DNA of 64,000 nt from Deltaproteobacteria bacterium (GTDB lineage: Bacteria; Desulfobacterota; DSM-4660; Desulfatiglandales; HGW-15): contig JAGVAP010000010.1 in NCBI GenBank assembly GCA_020060215.1, positions 11,841 through 75,840 of the forward strand, read 5' to 3'. Made by a program: the position numbers and the translations under genes. Shown here in pieces: positions 1 through 8,066 of the stretch (its first letter is position 1; each line of letters opens with the position of its first letter). The notes beneath the pieces were generated by a model. That model was not told where the DNA came from, made no database searches, and saw only the letters and a list, made by a program, of their open reading frames with translations.

Positions 1-1
1 C

Positions 2-346
2 GTCATCCTGGCTGAATCCGGCTACGACCCAAAGGCGGTTTCCCCCAAGGGGGCCAAAGGGCTGATGCAGCTCATGCCCCACATCATAGAGACCTTCGGA
101 GTCAAAGACGCATTCGACCCCATTCACAACATCAATGGGGGGGTGAGATACCTGAGTCAGCTGCTCAAATACTTTAAGGGAGACATCTACCTGGGGCTGG
201 CCGCCTACAACGCCGGCATCGGGAGGGTGAGTCAGCCCCGGCCGATCCCGAGCGCGACAAGGCAGTTCGTCTTTCGAGTCCTGGAGTTCTACCAATACTA
301 CCAGACAGGGGTTTTGGAGAGGAAAACGCAATCCGAGGACTGCTGA
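2..346 (+). CDS. Lytic transglycosylase, SLT domain (5' truncated by window edge)
   Basis: The frame is open from base 2, so the N-terminus lies outside the window. The visible part begins with ESGYDPKAVSPKGAKGLMQLMP-type residues. This is the classic SLT/Slt70 catalytic motif, whose Glu is the general acid, followed by the NxxxGvrYLsqLL and LAAYNAG segments of the family. Such enzymes cleave the MurNAc-GlcNAc bond of peptidoglycan in the periplasm. The C-terminus ends shortly after the domain (TGVLERKTQSEDC), with no extra LysM or other module. Substrate and localisation are inferred from the family, since the signal peptide is not visible. Confidence 0.88.
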   Translation, partial: VILAESGYDPKAVSPKGAKGLMQLMPHIIETFGVKDAFDPIHNINGGVRYLSQLLKYFKGDIYLGLAAYNAGIGRVSQPRPIPSATRQFVFRVLEFYQYYQTGVLERKTQSEDC

Positions 347-517
347 CTCCTCCGATCCGCCCGCCCATCCTTCTTTTGTTCTTGATTTATCCTTCCGGGC
401 TCACATATATCAATTAGCTTGCGCTATCCTGGGATCCGGTAATCCTTGGACGGTCGCCGTTTGCCTCGTTTCTTTCAATCCAGGGGAGGGGAGCCGACAC
501 GCAGGAGGGTGGAAATC

Positions 518-1504
518 ATGATCGAGAGACTTCTGGAACCGGGATCGCTGCCGGACGGCGCCGGCGCAGTCACCCTGGTCCAGACCCATATTTCATCGGT
601 GCTGGTGACAGAGGATTTCGTCTACAAGATCAAGAAACCCGTGAATTTCGGATTTCTGGACTTTTCAACCCTGGAGAAGAGAAAGTTCTACTGCCTTCAG
701 GAGCTGAGGCTCAACCAGCGCCTCTCCAGGGGGATCTACCTGGATGTCCTGCCGGTGGTGCAGGAGGGGGATCGCTACCGGATTGCGGAGGGCGGCGGCA
801 CGATTGTCGACTATGCCGTAAAGATGAAGAGGATCCCACAAGAGGTCCTGATGAAGTCCATGTTTCGCGAGGGCCGATTGGGAAAGGAGGACCTCGATCG
901 CGTTGCCAACGTACTGGCCGCTTTCCATTCCGAGGCCGAGCGGTCCGGCGAGATCGACGGCTTCGGCGAGCCCGAGAGGTTCAAGATCAACACGGACGAG
1001 AACTTTGCCCAGACCGAGAAGTATGCGGACAGGACCATCAGGGGAGAGGACCTCAACGCGCTCAGGACGTGGACGAACGACTTCTACCGGCAACATGATT
1101 CGCTGTTCAGGGAACGGATCCGGCAAGGCAGGATCAGGGACTGTCACGGCGACCTGCACATGGAGCATATCTGTCTGACCGATCCTGTCTCCATCATAGA
1201 CTGCATCGAGTTCAACGACCGTTTTCGATACTCGGACACGCTTTCGGACGTTGCCTTCCTCCTGATGGATCTGGAGTACCATGGGGGAAGGGATCTGGCC
1301 GCGTATCTCTGGCAATCGTACGGTTCCCGGTCCGGGGAGGGGCACGTGGAGGACTTGCTCACCTTTTACAAGGTCTACCGGGCCTATGTGAGGGGGAAGG
1401 TCATCAGTTTTCAGAGCGATGACGAGAGGCTGCCCCAGGCCGAGAGGGAGCGGATCGCACGGGAGGCGGCGGCGTATTTCGCGCTCGCGCGGAGCTATAT
1501 TTAA
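518..1504 (+). CDS. Predicted kinase, aminoglycoside phosphotransferase-like (COG2187 type)
   Basis: A 328-aa protein. I choose the ATG at 518 because AGGAGG lies at 503-508. An upstream ATG at 446 in the same frame would add 24 residues that are not family-like. Seen: VYKIKKPVNFGFLDFSTLEKR near the N-terminus (nucleotide-binding Lys region), the APH-type catalytic segment CHGDLHMEHICL at about residues 209-220, and IIDCIEFNDRFRYSD with the metal-binding Asp. The family has an APH/choline-kinase fold and its substrate is unknown. In many bacteria it is fused to a P-loop kinase domain (COG0645). Here that partner is probably the next gene, 1728-2330. A repeat-rich 223-bp gap separates the two. 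Confidence 0.8.
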   Translation: MIERLLEPGSLPDGAGAVTLVQTHISSVLVTEDFVYKIKKPVNFGFLDFSTLEKRKFYCLQELRLNQRLSRGIYLDVLPVVQEGDRYRIAEGGGTIVDYAVKMKRIPQEVLMKSMFREGRLGKEDLDRVANVLAAFHSEAERSGEIDGFGEPERFKINTDENFAQTEKYADRTIRGEDLNALRTWTNDFYRQHDSLFRERIRQGRIRDCHGDLHMEHICLTDPVSIIDCIEFNDRFRYSDTLSDVAFLLMDLEYHGGRDLAAYLWQSYGSRSGEGHVEDLLTFYKVYRAYVRGKVISFQSDDERLPQAERERIAREAAAYFALARSYI

Positions 1505-1712
1505 GAAGAAGTTGAGAAGATGAGAAGTTGAGAAGGTGAGAGAAGAATGGGTAGGAATTTCTGCCACAAAGCCACGAAGAAGGCCGCCATCCTTAATGTC
1601 TTCGTGTCTTAGTGGCGGGATCTGGTTGTGAATCCTGAGAAGCTGAGTGAAGCCTGGGAATGAGAAAAGACCATCTCAACCTCTCAACCTCTCGTCTTCT
1701 CGACTTCTCTAT
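1505..1712. repeat. Nested inverted repeat element (families A and B)
   Basis: The outer arms are purine-rich GAAGTTGAGAAGATGAGAAG-like sequence (1505-1546) and its approximate reverse complement (1671-1710). Related arms recur at 16161-16315 and 55214-55276. Nested inside (1562-1618) is a second imperfect inverted repeat, GCCACAAAGCCACGAAG with CTTCGTGTCTTAGTGGC, related to 21395-21463 and 57488-57661. There is no coding potential. It may be a dispersed non-autonomous element or an RNA hairpin. Confidence 0.7.
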
Positions 1713-1727
1713 TCAAACGGGGGTGAA

Positions 1728-2330
1728 ATGAGAGAACCTTTCAAGGAGTTCATGCAGAGAGAACTGGGGCGGGAGACCGTGTTGATTGCCTGCGGCCTCC
1801 CCGCCTCTTACAAGACCGAAACGACCGAGGTGATAGCGCGGCTGATGGGCTATGTGGTTCTTCGTACGGACATGATCCGCCTCGAAGTGCTGAAGAACGA
1901 GGATATCTTCGACGAGAGGGTGGCGGCGGACATGGACAAGAGGCGACTGGTCTATGACGAGATGTTCAGCATGGCCGGAGAGTTTGCGGGAAAGGGGAAC
2001 GGGATCATCCTGGATGCCACATTCATCCGACAGTCACTCCGGAGACGCGCCGCTGAAGTGGCGGCAACTCACGGAAAACAGTTGGTCATCCAGCAGACCC
2101 AGTGTCCCAAGGAGGTCTCCCTCCGCAGGATCTCGGAGAGGACCAAAGAGAACTACGAGTCCAATGCGCTTACCGAACAGGCCTATGTCAACAACGTGCA
2201 GAAGTTCGAGGCCGTGGACCTGGACGACCTCAAGGCGCAGCACCCGACCCTCTCCATCCTCCACCTCCTGGTGGATACGACCTCCGACCAGGAGGACGAA
2301 TGGTTCGTGATCGGCAAGACAGTTCGTTGA
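1728..2330 (+). CDS. Predicted P-loop kinase (COG0645-like)
   Basis: A 200-aa protein starting at the ATG at 1728, preceded by GGGGGTG. An upstream in-frame ATG at 1647 would translate repeat sequence and is rejected. It has a variant Walker A (GLPASYKTE, around residues 22-30) and a distal IILDATFIRQSLRR stretch typical of gluconate-kinase/AAA-like small-molecule kinases. It has no membrane segments. The likely role is phosphorylation of an unknown small metabolite. The adjacent APH-like gene is the usual fusion partner of this domain, which supports a joint function. The protein ends in a polar tail (DTTSDQEDEWFVIGKTVR). Confidence 0.75.
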   Translation: MREPFKEFMQRELGRETVLIACGLPASYKTETTEVIARLMGYVVLRTDMIRLEVLKNEDIFDERVAADMDKRRLVYDEMFSMAGEFAGKGNGIILDATFIRQSLRRRAAEVAATHGKQLVIQQTQCPKEVSLRRISERTKENYESNALTEQAYVNNVQKFEAVDLDDLKAQHPTLSILHLLVDTTSDQEDEWFVIGKTVR

Positions 2331-2382
2331 AGGAGCGGTGAACATCGAACGCCCAAGGTCGACGGTCTCGCAGAACGTCGTT

Positions 2383-2402
2383 ATCCCGGTGGAAACCGGG
2401 AT
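2383..2402. repeat. Short hairpin, ATCCCGG / CCGGGAT
   Basis: A perfect 7-bp inverted repeat with a 6-nt loop lies in the 93-bp gap before the adenine deaminase gene. It resembles the core of the widespread CCCGNNNNNCGGG intergenic repeats. It has no U-tract, so it is not a convincing terminator. Confidence 0.5.
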
Positions 2403-2423
2403 CCAGAGGGGTCGCAGGCACCC

Positions 2424-4184
2424 GTGAATACCTCAAAGAAAAGCAGGATTGACGTTCTCCGAGAAAGGATCCGTGCTGCAAGGGGAGAGGTCCCTTCCGA
2501 CCTGGTGCTGAAGAAGGGCAGGGTCGTGGATGTGTTCTGCGGCGACATCCGGGAGTGCGACGTGGCGGTCCACCGGGGGAGGGTGGTCGGCGTCGGTCCG
2601 GACTACAGGGGAAGGCAGGAGGTCGACTGCAGGGGCAAATGGGTGGCTCCGGGCCTCATCGACGGGCACTACCATATCGAGAGCAGCATGCTTCTCCCCT
2701 CCGGGCTCGCCGCTGCGCTGGTGGTCTGGGGAACCACGGCCATCGTCGCCGACCCTCACGAGATCGCCAATGTCATGGGGGTGGAGGGGATCCGGCTCAT
2801 GCTGGAAGACAGCAGGTCCACCCCCCTCGATGTCTTCTTCATGGCCCCTTCCTGTGTCCCCGCGACCCACCTGGAGACCTCCGGTGCGCGGCTCGATGCA
2901 GCGGAGCTGAAAACCCTCCTCAGGGAGCCCCGCGTCCTCGGACTCGCCGAGGTGATGAATTACCCGGGCGTGCTTGCGGGCGCCAAGGATGTCATGGAAA
3001 AGATTGTCCTTTTCGATCGCAGGCCGATCGACGGCCATGCCCCCGGGCTTGGGGGCCATGACCTGCAGGCCTATCTCTCGGCCGGGATCCGCTCGGACCA
3101 TGAGACGTCCGACCGGGAAAACGGACTGGAAAAGGTCCGGAGCGGGATGATGCTGATGATCCGTGAAGGCTCTTCGGCGCGGAACCTGGAAGAGCTCGCG
3201 CCCCTTGTCTCCCCAGGGAATTTCTCGCGGTTCTGTTTCGTTTCCGACGATCTCCATCCGCAGGACATCGTTGCAAGGGGACATCTGAATTTCATGATCC
3301 GGAAAGCGATCCGGCTCGGCATGGACCCGGTGACCGCGGTTCGCCTGGCCACCATTTCCCCGGCCCGGTACTTCGGGTTGCTCGACCGTGGTGCGGTTGC
3401 GCCGGGCTGCAGGGCCGACCTCGTGGTATTGGACGACCTCGAGGAGTTCAGGGTTCACCGCGTGTACAAGGATGGAAGAGCGGCCGCTCAGGATGGGGAT
3501 CTCTGCATCGCCGGGAAGAGGGACCGAAAGCGCGTGGAGCCCAAGCCTTTGAAGGTACACAACCTTTCCCCTGAACGCTTCCGCATCCCGTGCAACGGGG
3601 GAGAAGCGCGCGTCATCGAGCTGGTCCCCCGCCAGATCCTCACCCGCGCCGTTCGCCGGCCGCTCCCTTGCGCGGAAGGGTTCCTGTTGCCGGACATCGA
3701 GGGGGATATCCTGAAGCTCGCGGTGGTCGAACGCCACCATGGGACCGGCAGGGTAGGGCTGGGGCTGGTCAAAGGGTTCGGACTCCGATCAGGGGCCCTT
3801 GCCTCCTCGGTCGCCCACGACTCCCACAACATCATCGCCGTGGGGGCAGGGGACGAGCCACTGTTTATGGCAATCCGGGAGGTGGTTGAGATGGGCGGCG
3901 GACTGGCGGCAGCCGACGACCGCCGGGTCATCGCCAGGGTGCCGCTCGAGATCGCCGGGCTGATGACCGCGGACCCCATCAGGGACGTTGCGGCCCGGCT
4001 CGATGCGCTCGGCAAGGCCGCCGCATCCCTGGGATGCACGGTGCCGGAGCCGTTCATGACCCTCTCCTTTCTGGCCCTGCCCGTGATCCCGCAGCTGAGG
4101 CTCACGGACCTGGGGCTCGTGGATGTAGAGAAGTTCGAGGTGGTGCCGCTCTTCGAACAGGACCGCACAGGGCGTGGCGCATAG
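2424..4184 (+). CDS. ade: Adenine deaminase
   Basis: A 586-aa protein of normal length for AdeC-type adenine deaminase (adenine + H2O to hypoxanthine + NH3, purine salvage, cytosolic). The GTG start at 2424 gives MNTSKKSRIDVLRERI and no better start is visible. The amidohydrolase core shows GLIDGHYHIESSML (metal-binding HxH), ADPHEIANVMG, a later DGHAPGLGG and FVSDDLHP. The C-terminal adenine-deaminase-specific domain carries VAHDSHNIIAVG and ends with LRLTDLGLVDVEKF. The family uses a binuclear metal centre. The gene stands upstream of nadK on the same strand with a 116-bp gap. Confidence 0.93.
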   Translation: MNTSKKSRIDVLRERIRAARGEVPSDLVLKKGRVVDVFCGDIRECDVAVHRGRVVGVGPDYRGRQEVDCRGKWVAPGLIDGHYHIESSMLLPSGLAAALVVWGTTAIVADPHEIANVMGVEGIRLMLEDSRSTPLDVFFMAPSCVPATHLETSGARLDAAELKTLLREPRVLGLAEVMNYPGVLAGAKDVMEKIVLFDRRPIDGHAPGLGGHDLQAYLSAGIRSDHETSDRENGLEKVRSGMMLMIREGSSARNLEELAPLVSPGNFSRFCFVSDDLHPQDIVARGHLNFMIRKAIRLGMDPVTAVRLATISPARYFGLLDRGAVAPGCRADLVVLDDLEEFRVHRVYKDGRAAAQDGDLCIAGKRDRKRVEPKPLKVHNLSPERFRIPCNGGEARVIELVPRQILTRAVRRPLPCAEGFLLPDIEGDILKLAVVERHHGTGRVGLGLVKGFGLRSGALASSVAHDSHNIIAVGAGDEPLFMAIREVVEMGGGLAAADDRRVIARVPLEIAGLMTADPIRDVAARLDALGKAAASLGCTVPEPFMTLSFLALPVIPQLRLTDLGLVDVEKFEVVPLFEQDRTGRGA

Positions 4185-4300
4185 AGGGCATAGTGCGATC
4201 TGCAAGAACAGATGTGGAGGGTGGAAGGTGGCTGTTGGGAAGCAACAGACGACCCGCAACAGACCACCGCAAGAAAGGCAACCCGCTATTGGGAGAACCC

Positions 4301-5188
4301 GTGAAACCTCGTTCCTCCGTTGGAATCATCTACAAGTACCGCTTCGAGCCGGCCCAAAAGGCGGCCCGCAGGCTCAGGGAATGGCTCAGAAAGAGGAACG
4401 TGCCTGCTTATCTCGAAGAGATGAGGACCAGGAGCGGACCGGAGCCGGGCGGTCCGGAGTCCGCCATCCCCAGGGACGTGGAGTGGATCGTGGTGCTGGG
4501 AGGCGACGGCACCCTGCTGGGGGCGGCTCGGCAGGTGGCGAGATACGGCACCCCCATTCTCGGCGTCAACCTGGGAGGTCTCGGATTCCTGACGGAGATC
4601 CCCCTCGGCCGGCTCTACGCAGCCATGGAGCTGATGATGGGGGGCCGTCTCGAGATCGAGAGCCGGATCATGCTGGACGTCATTGTCAAACGGGGCGACC
4701 AGGAGATCCGCCGTTTCCGGGTCCTGAACGATGTGGTCATCAGCAAGGGAACCCCGGCGCGGATCATCGACCTGGATGTCCACATCAACGAGGAGTTTCT
4801 GACGACCTACAGGGCCGACGGTCTGATCATCTCGACCCCTACGGGCTCTACGGCATACAACCTCTCTGCCGGAGGCCCCGTCATCTTTCCCACCCTGTCG
4901 AGTTTCATCCTCACGCCGATCTGCCCTTTTACGCTTTCCAACAGGCCCATTATACTCGCCGACTCCCATCGAGTGCAGGTCGTCCTGGCCAAAGAGGTGG
5001 ATCAGGGGGTCAGTCTGACCTGCGACGGACAGGTCGGCTTCGACCTGCTCTTCGGTGACAGGGTCATCGTCCGCAAAGCGGATGAACCGCTCCGGCTGAT
5101 CAAGTCTCCGGATCAGACCTATTTCGAGATCCTGAGAACCAAATTGAACTGGGGTGGGACCACCTACAAAAGGCATGGAGACACTTAG
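4301..5188 (+). CDS. nadK: NAD kinase
   Basis: A 295-aa protein using the GTG at 4301 (VKPRSSVGIIYKYRF), with a weak GGGAGA ahead of it. A longer open frame upstream has no family similarity. The signature GGDGT is at about residues 67-71, followed by NLGGLGFLTEI and the TPTGSTAYNLSAGGP loop of the ATP-NAD kinase fold. It phosphorylates NAD+ to NADP+ in the cytosol. Its end overlaps the next small gene by 14 bp, and the order nadK - DUF4911-like - miaB suggests one transcript. Confidence 0.93.
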   Translation: MKPRSSVGIIYKYRFEPAQKAARRLREWLRKRNVPAYLEEMRTRSGPEPGGPESAIPRDVEWIVVLGGDGTLLGAARQVARYGTPILGVNLGGLGFLTEIPLGRLYAAMELMMGGRLEIESRIMLDVIVKRGDQEIRRFRVLNDVVISKGTPARIIDLDVHINEEFLTTYRADGLIISTPTGSTAYNLSAGGPVIFPTLSSFILTPICPFTLSNRPIILADSHRVQVVLAKEVDQGVSLTCDGQVGFDLLFGDRVIVRKADEPLRLIKSPDQTYFEILRTKLNWGGTTYKRHGDT

Positions 5189-5417
5189 GCTTCTCTGTAG
5201 AATAAAACCGCAGCATATTGCATACTTGAGGATGACCATCGAATCTTACGACGGCATGGCCGTGGTGAAGACGGTTGATCCTCGGGCGGGGGCGGTCGAG
5301 TTGCGCGTCGCACCCGGGTGCGAGGGACACATCCGGGAGATCCTCGATCATCTCAGCAGATGCGAAGACCTCCCGATCACCCCCATGAGGACCGTTCCGC
5401 CGGACCCGGACCCGTGA
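5175..5417 (+). CDS. Small conserved protein, DUF4911-like
   Basis: An 80-aa protein (METLRLLCRIKPQHIAYLR...) whose start overlaps the 3' end of nadK. A GTG at 5154 is an alternative start. Its content resembles the DUF4911 family, short proteins encoded beside miaB in Desulfobacterota; the assignment is from memory of that family and its context. There are no membrane segments and no clear catalytic motif, though a Cys occurs in GCEGHIREILDHL. The last codons overlap a possible GTG start of miaB (GTGA at 5414-5417), implying translational coupling. The function is unknown. Confidence 0.65.
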   Translation: METLRLLCRIKPQHIAYLRMTIESYDGMAVVKTVDPRAGAVELRVAPGCEGHIREILDHLSRCEDLPITPMRTVPPDPDP

Positions 5418-5455
5418 GGCACGGCGTTTCCGTCCGTCAGGAGGCATTCATCGGT

Positions 5456-6772
5456 TTGAACCATCGCTTTCATATCATCACCATGGGATGCCAGATGAAC
5501 GAATACGATTCCGATCTGGTGTCGCAGCTCCTGCTGAACATGGGGTATCTCCCCGCATCCGATCCCTTGGAGGCGGATCTCGTACTGATCAACACCTGTT
5601 CGGTCAGGGCCAGGGCCGAGCAGAAGGCCTTCAGCATGCTGGGGCGGATCATCAAGCAGAAGGGGAGGTCTCCGAACCTGAAGGTGGGCATTATGGGTTG
5701 CGTTGCGCAGCAGCGGGGGGACGAGCTCTTCGCGAGGTTTCCAGGGCTGGACCTCGTCCTCGGCACGAGGGAGATCTCCAGGGCCGGTACCCACCTCCTG
5801 GAGTCGCTCGAGATGTCAAAAAAGGTGGCTGCAACGGACCTCGACCTCCTGCCGCCTCGCCCTTCCCACGCGGCGGGGTACTTCAGGGGCCGCTACACGG
5901 GCTACGTCGCCATCATGGAGGGGTGCGACAATTTCTGCACCTACTGCGTGGTCCCCCTTACGAGAGGAAGGGAGCGAAGCCGCCCACCGGAGGAGATCCT
6001 GGAGGAGACCGTCCACCTGATCTCCGAAGGGATCAGGGAGGTTACCCTTCTGGGGCAGAATGTGAACTCCTATTCCTACGGAAGCGAGCCGCCATGCCGT
6101 TTTCCCGCGCTGCTCAGGAGGTTGAGCCCCCTGCAAGGGCTCCTGAGAATCCGCTTCACGACCTCCCACCCGAAGGACCTTTCCGACGACCTGATTCGCT
6201 GCTTCACGGAGATCCCCAACCTCTGCCGACACATCCACCTGCCTTTTCAGTCGGGTTCGGATCGCATCCTGAAACGGATGAACAGGGGCTACAACCGGTC
6301 GCAGTATATGGCGCGCGTGGAGCAACTCCGGCAGGCAGTGCCTTCCATGGCCATTACCGCCGATGTCATGGTGGGCTTTCCGGGCGAATCCGAAGCGGAT
6401 TTCGAGCAAACCATGGACCTCATCAGAAAGATTGAATTTGACAATCTGTACTCTTTCAAGTACAGCGATAGGGACAAAACACGGGCCTCCACCCTGCGGG
6501 AGAAGATCGACGAAGAGGTAAAGTCCCGAAGGCTTCACCTGCTGCAGAGGACCCAGAGGGAGATCACCCTCAGGAAAAACAGGCAGTTGATCGGCTCCTC
6601 GGTGGAAGTTCTCGTCGAAGGTTTCAGCAGGAAGGGCAATCAGCTCACGGGCAGGACCGAGGGCAACAGGATCGTCAATTTTGCCGGTAATCCCGAGTCC
6701 CTAGGCTGCATAGTGAAAGTACGGATCAAGGATGCCTCCGCCAATTCCCTCCGTGGGGAATACGGGAAGTGA
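5456..6772 (+). CDS. miaB: tRNA-2-methylthio-N6-dimethylallyladenosine synthase MiaB
   Basis: A 438-aa protein from the TTG at 5456, with AGGAGG at 5439-5444. The GTG at 5414 is an in-frame alternative that adds 14 residues. The product then begins MNHRFHIITMGCQMNEYDSD, as in MiaB. The three N-terminal cluster Cys lie in GCQMN, NTCSVR and MGCVAQ. The radical SAM triad CDNFCTYC is at about residue 157, followed by VPLTRGRERSR. A TRAM domain closes the protein (VLVEGFSRKGNQLTGRTEGNRIVNF). It methylthiolates i6A37 of tRNAs using two [4Fe-4S] clusters. Confidence 0.93.
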   Translation: MNHRFHIITMGCQMNEYDSDLVSQLLLNMGYLPASDPLEADLVLINTCSVRARAEQKAFSMLGRIIKQKGRSPNLKVGIMGCVAQQRGDELFARFPGLDLVLGTREISRAGTHLLESLEMSKKVAATDLDLLPPRPSHAAGYFRGRYTGYVAIMEGCDNFCTYCVVPLTRGRERSRPPEEILEETVHLISEGIREVTLLGQNVNSYSYGSEPPCRFPALLRRLSPLQGLLRIRFTTSHPKDLSDDLIRCFTEIPNLCRHIHLPFQSGSDRILKRMNRGYNRSQYMARVEQLRQAVPSMAITADVMVGFPGESEADFEQTMDLIRKIEFDNLYSFKYSDRDKTRASTLREKIDEEVKSRRLHLLQRTQREITLRKNRQLIGSSVEVLVEGFSRKGNQLTGRTEGNRIVNFAGNPESLGCIVKVRIKDASANSLRGEYGK

Positions 6773-6811
6773 GCGAGGGGCCGTTCCCATCACCAGCTTG
6801 TCGGCGAGCCT

Positions 6812-7690
6812 ATGTCGGTCGACGTAAAATTGGATTGCAGCAAGGAATCGGTCCTGGTCGTCGACGACGACGACCTCCTCAGGTCCACCCTCGAGCAACT
6901 CCTTGCCGCGATGAACTTCAAGACCGCCTCCGCATCGGGGGGGGTCGCTGCACTCAGGATGCTGGGGGAGCGCGACTTCACCTTCATGCTCACCGACATG
7001 AAGATGCCCGAGATGGACGGCTTCGAACTCATCAAGAATAGCGCCAAGGCATTCCCAAAGGTCAGCATCATCGCCATGACCGGCTACTCGGAGGGGTACA
7101 GGTATGTGGACGTGATCAATGCCGGCGCAAGCGACTTCATCAAGAAGCCTTTTGACCTCGAAGAGCTGGAGGCGAAGATCGCCAGGATCATCAACGAGAG
7201 GACCCTCCGGGAGGAACTCAGCAGGCTCTCCATCACCGATTCGCTCACCGGGCTTTTCAACCAGAGGCACTTCTACACCAGGCTCAAGGAAGAGGTCCTT
7301 CGCTCCCAGCGCCAACGACACCGCCTTGCGCTCATCCTCCTGGACCTCGACAACTTCAAGGAATACAACGACACCAAAGGACATCTTGCGGGCGACGACA
7401 TGCTGCGCACCGTGGGCCGGGTCGTCTCCAAGTGCATCCGGGAGGGCGTGGATTCGGGTTACCGCTACGGCGGGGACGAATTCGCGGTGATCCTCATCGA
7501 TTCGGATCTCTCCGTTGCCCAGGACATCGGGAAGCGTATCCAGGAGGCCCTGAGCGAGAACGGGAAAGTGCGTGCCAGCCTGGGATGCTCCATGTTCAGC
7601 GAAGGGATGTCCGTCGAGGACCTGGTGGCCGCCGCGGACCGGGTGCTCTACGAAATGAAGTCGAAAGGCCGGACCGAGCGCATCCTGTAA
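6812..7690 (+). CDS. Response regulator with GGDEF domain (putative diguanylate cyclase)
   Basis: A 292-aa protein. The N-terminal receiver (residues about 10-125) has the acidic pair VVDDDD, the phospho-acceptor Asp at about 62 in LTDMKMPEMDG, the Thr in AMTGYS and the Lys in KKPFD. A GGDEF domain follows directly (SITDSLTGLFNQRHF ... YRYGGDEFAVIL). The GGDEF signature is intact, so c-di-GMP synthesis is plausible. The autoinhibitory I-site RxxD expected just upstream is not conserved: the sequence there reads REGVDSGYRY. No DNA-binding or membrane part is present. No adjacent cognate kinase is obvious. Confidence 0.9.
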   Translation: MSVDVKLDCSKESVLVVDDDDLLRSTLEQLLAAMNFKTASASGGVAALRMLGERDFTFMLTDMKMPEMDGFELIKNSAKAFPKVSIIAMTGYSEGYRYVDVINAGASDFIKKPFDLEELEAKIARIINERTLREELSRLSITDSLTGLFNQRHFYTRLKEEVLRSQRQRHRLALILLDLDNFKEYNDTKGHLAGDDMLRTVGRVVSKCIREGVDSGYRYGGDEFAVILIDSDLSVAQDIGKRIQEALSENGKVRASLGCSMFSEGMSVEDLVAAADRVLYEMKSKGRTERIL

Positions 7691-7813
7691 ATTCCGATAA
7701 TCTACATTATGTCAACTTAAGGTTTATCACCCTCTGATCTTCACGGTCTCGCAGAAAGATGAAGACTTGGAGCCCGCCTCTCACGATATTCTGACGATCG
7801 TTCCAAATATCTG

Positions 7814-7841
7814 TTGACATGCCACCCGTGAGCCGTATAAA
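7814..7841 (+). promoter_or_regulatory. Sigma70-type promoter for the small COX24-type gene
   Basis: TTGACA at 7814-7819 and TATAAA at 7836-7841 are separated by 16 bp and lie 31 bp before the ATG at 7872. A ribosome-binding site AGGGAGG is at 7857-7863. Confidence 0.65.
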
Positions 7842-7871
7842 GATATCTAATTTACCAGGGAGGCTCACTGA

Positions 7872-7961
7872 ATGAGCAGTGTCGTAAAGAAGCGGCGAAA
7901 AAAGATCCGAAAGCATAAATATCGCAAGATGCTGAAAAAGATGAGACACAAGAACAAGTAG
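7872..7961 (+). CDS. Very small basic protein, AURKAIP1/COX24-domain type
   Basis: A 29-aa protein starting MSSVVKKRRKKIRKHKYR and ending KMRHKNK, with 17 Lys/Arg. The MSSVxKKRRKKxxKHKxRKxxKK pattern matches the short bacterial AURKAIP1/COX24 (DUF1713) proteins, related to the C-terminus of mitochondrial ribosomal protein mS38. A role at the ribosome is likely by family but not shown by the sequence. It is real rather than a chance frame: it has a consensus promoter, AGGAGG-like Shine-Dalgarno with 8-nt spacing, and its own terminator 47 bp downstream, making a complete monocistronic unit. Confidence 0.8.
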   Translation: MSSVVKKRRKKIRKHKYRKMLKKMRHKNK

Positions 7962-8007
7962 TGCCGCTCCTCTTCCTCATCGTCCAACCCTGACCGAGCT
8001 CAACAAG

Positions 8008-8042
8008 GAAGGCAGCTCCCGGAACGAGAGCTGCCTTCTTTT
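8008..8042 (+). terminator. Rho-independent terminator
   Basis: A perfect 11-bp stem, GAAGGCAGCTC (8008-8018) with GAGCTGCCTTC (8028-8038), and a 9-nt loop, followed by TTTTCTT. It ends the COX24-type unit and lies just before the 3' end of the convergent minus-strand gene. Confidence 0.85.
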
Positions 8043-8066
8043 CTTCCTGTGGCGCCCTGCGGATAT

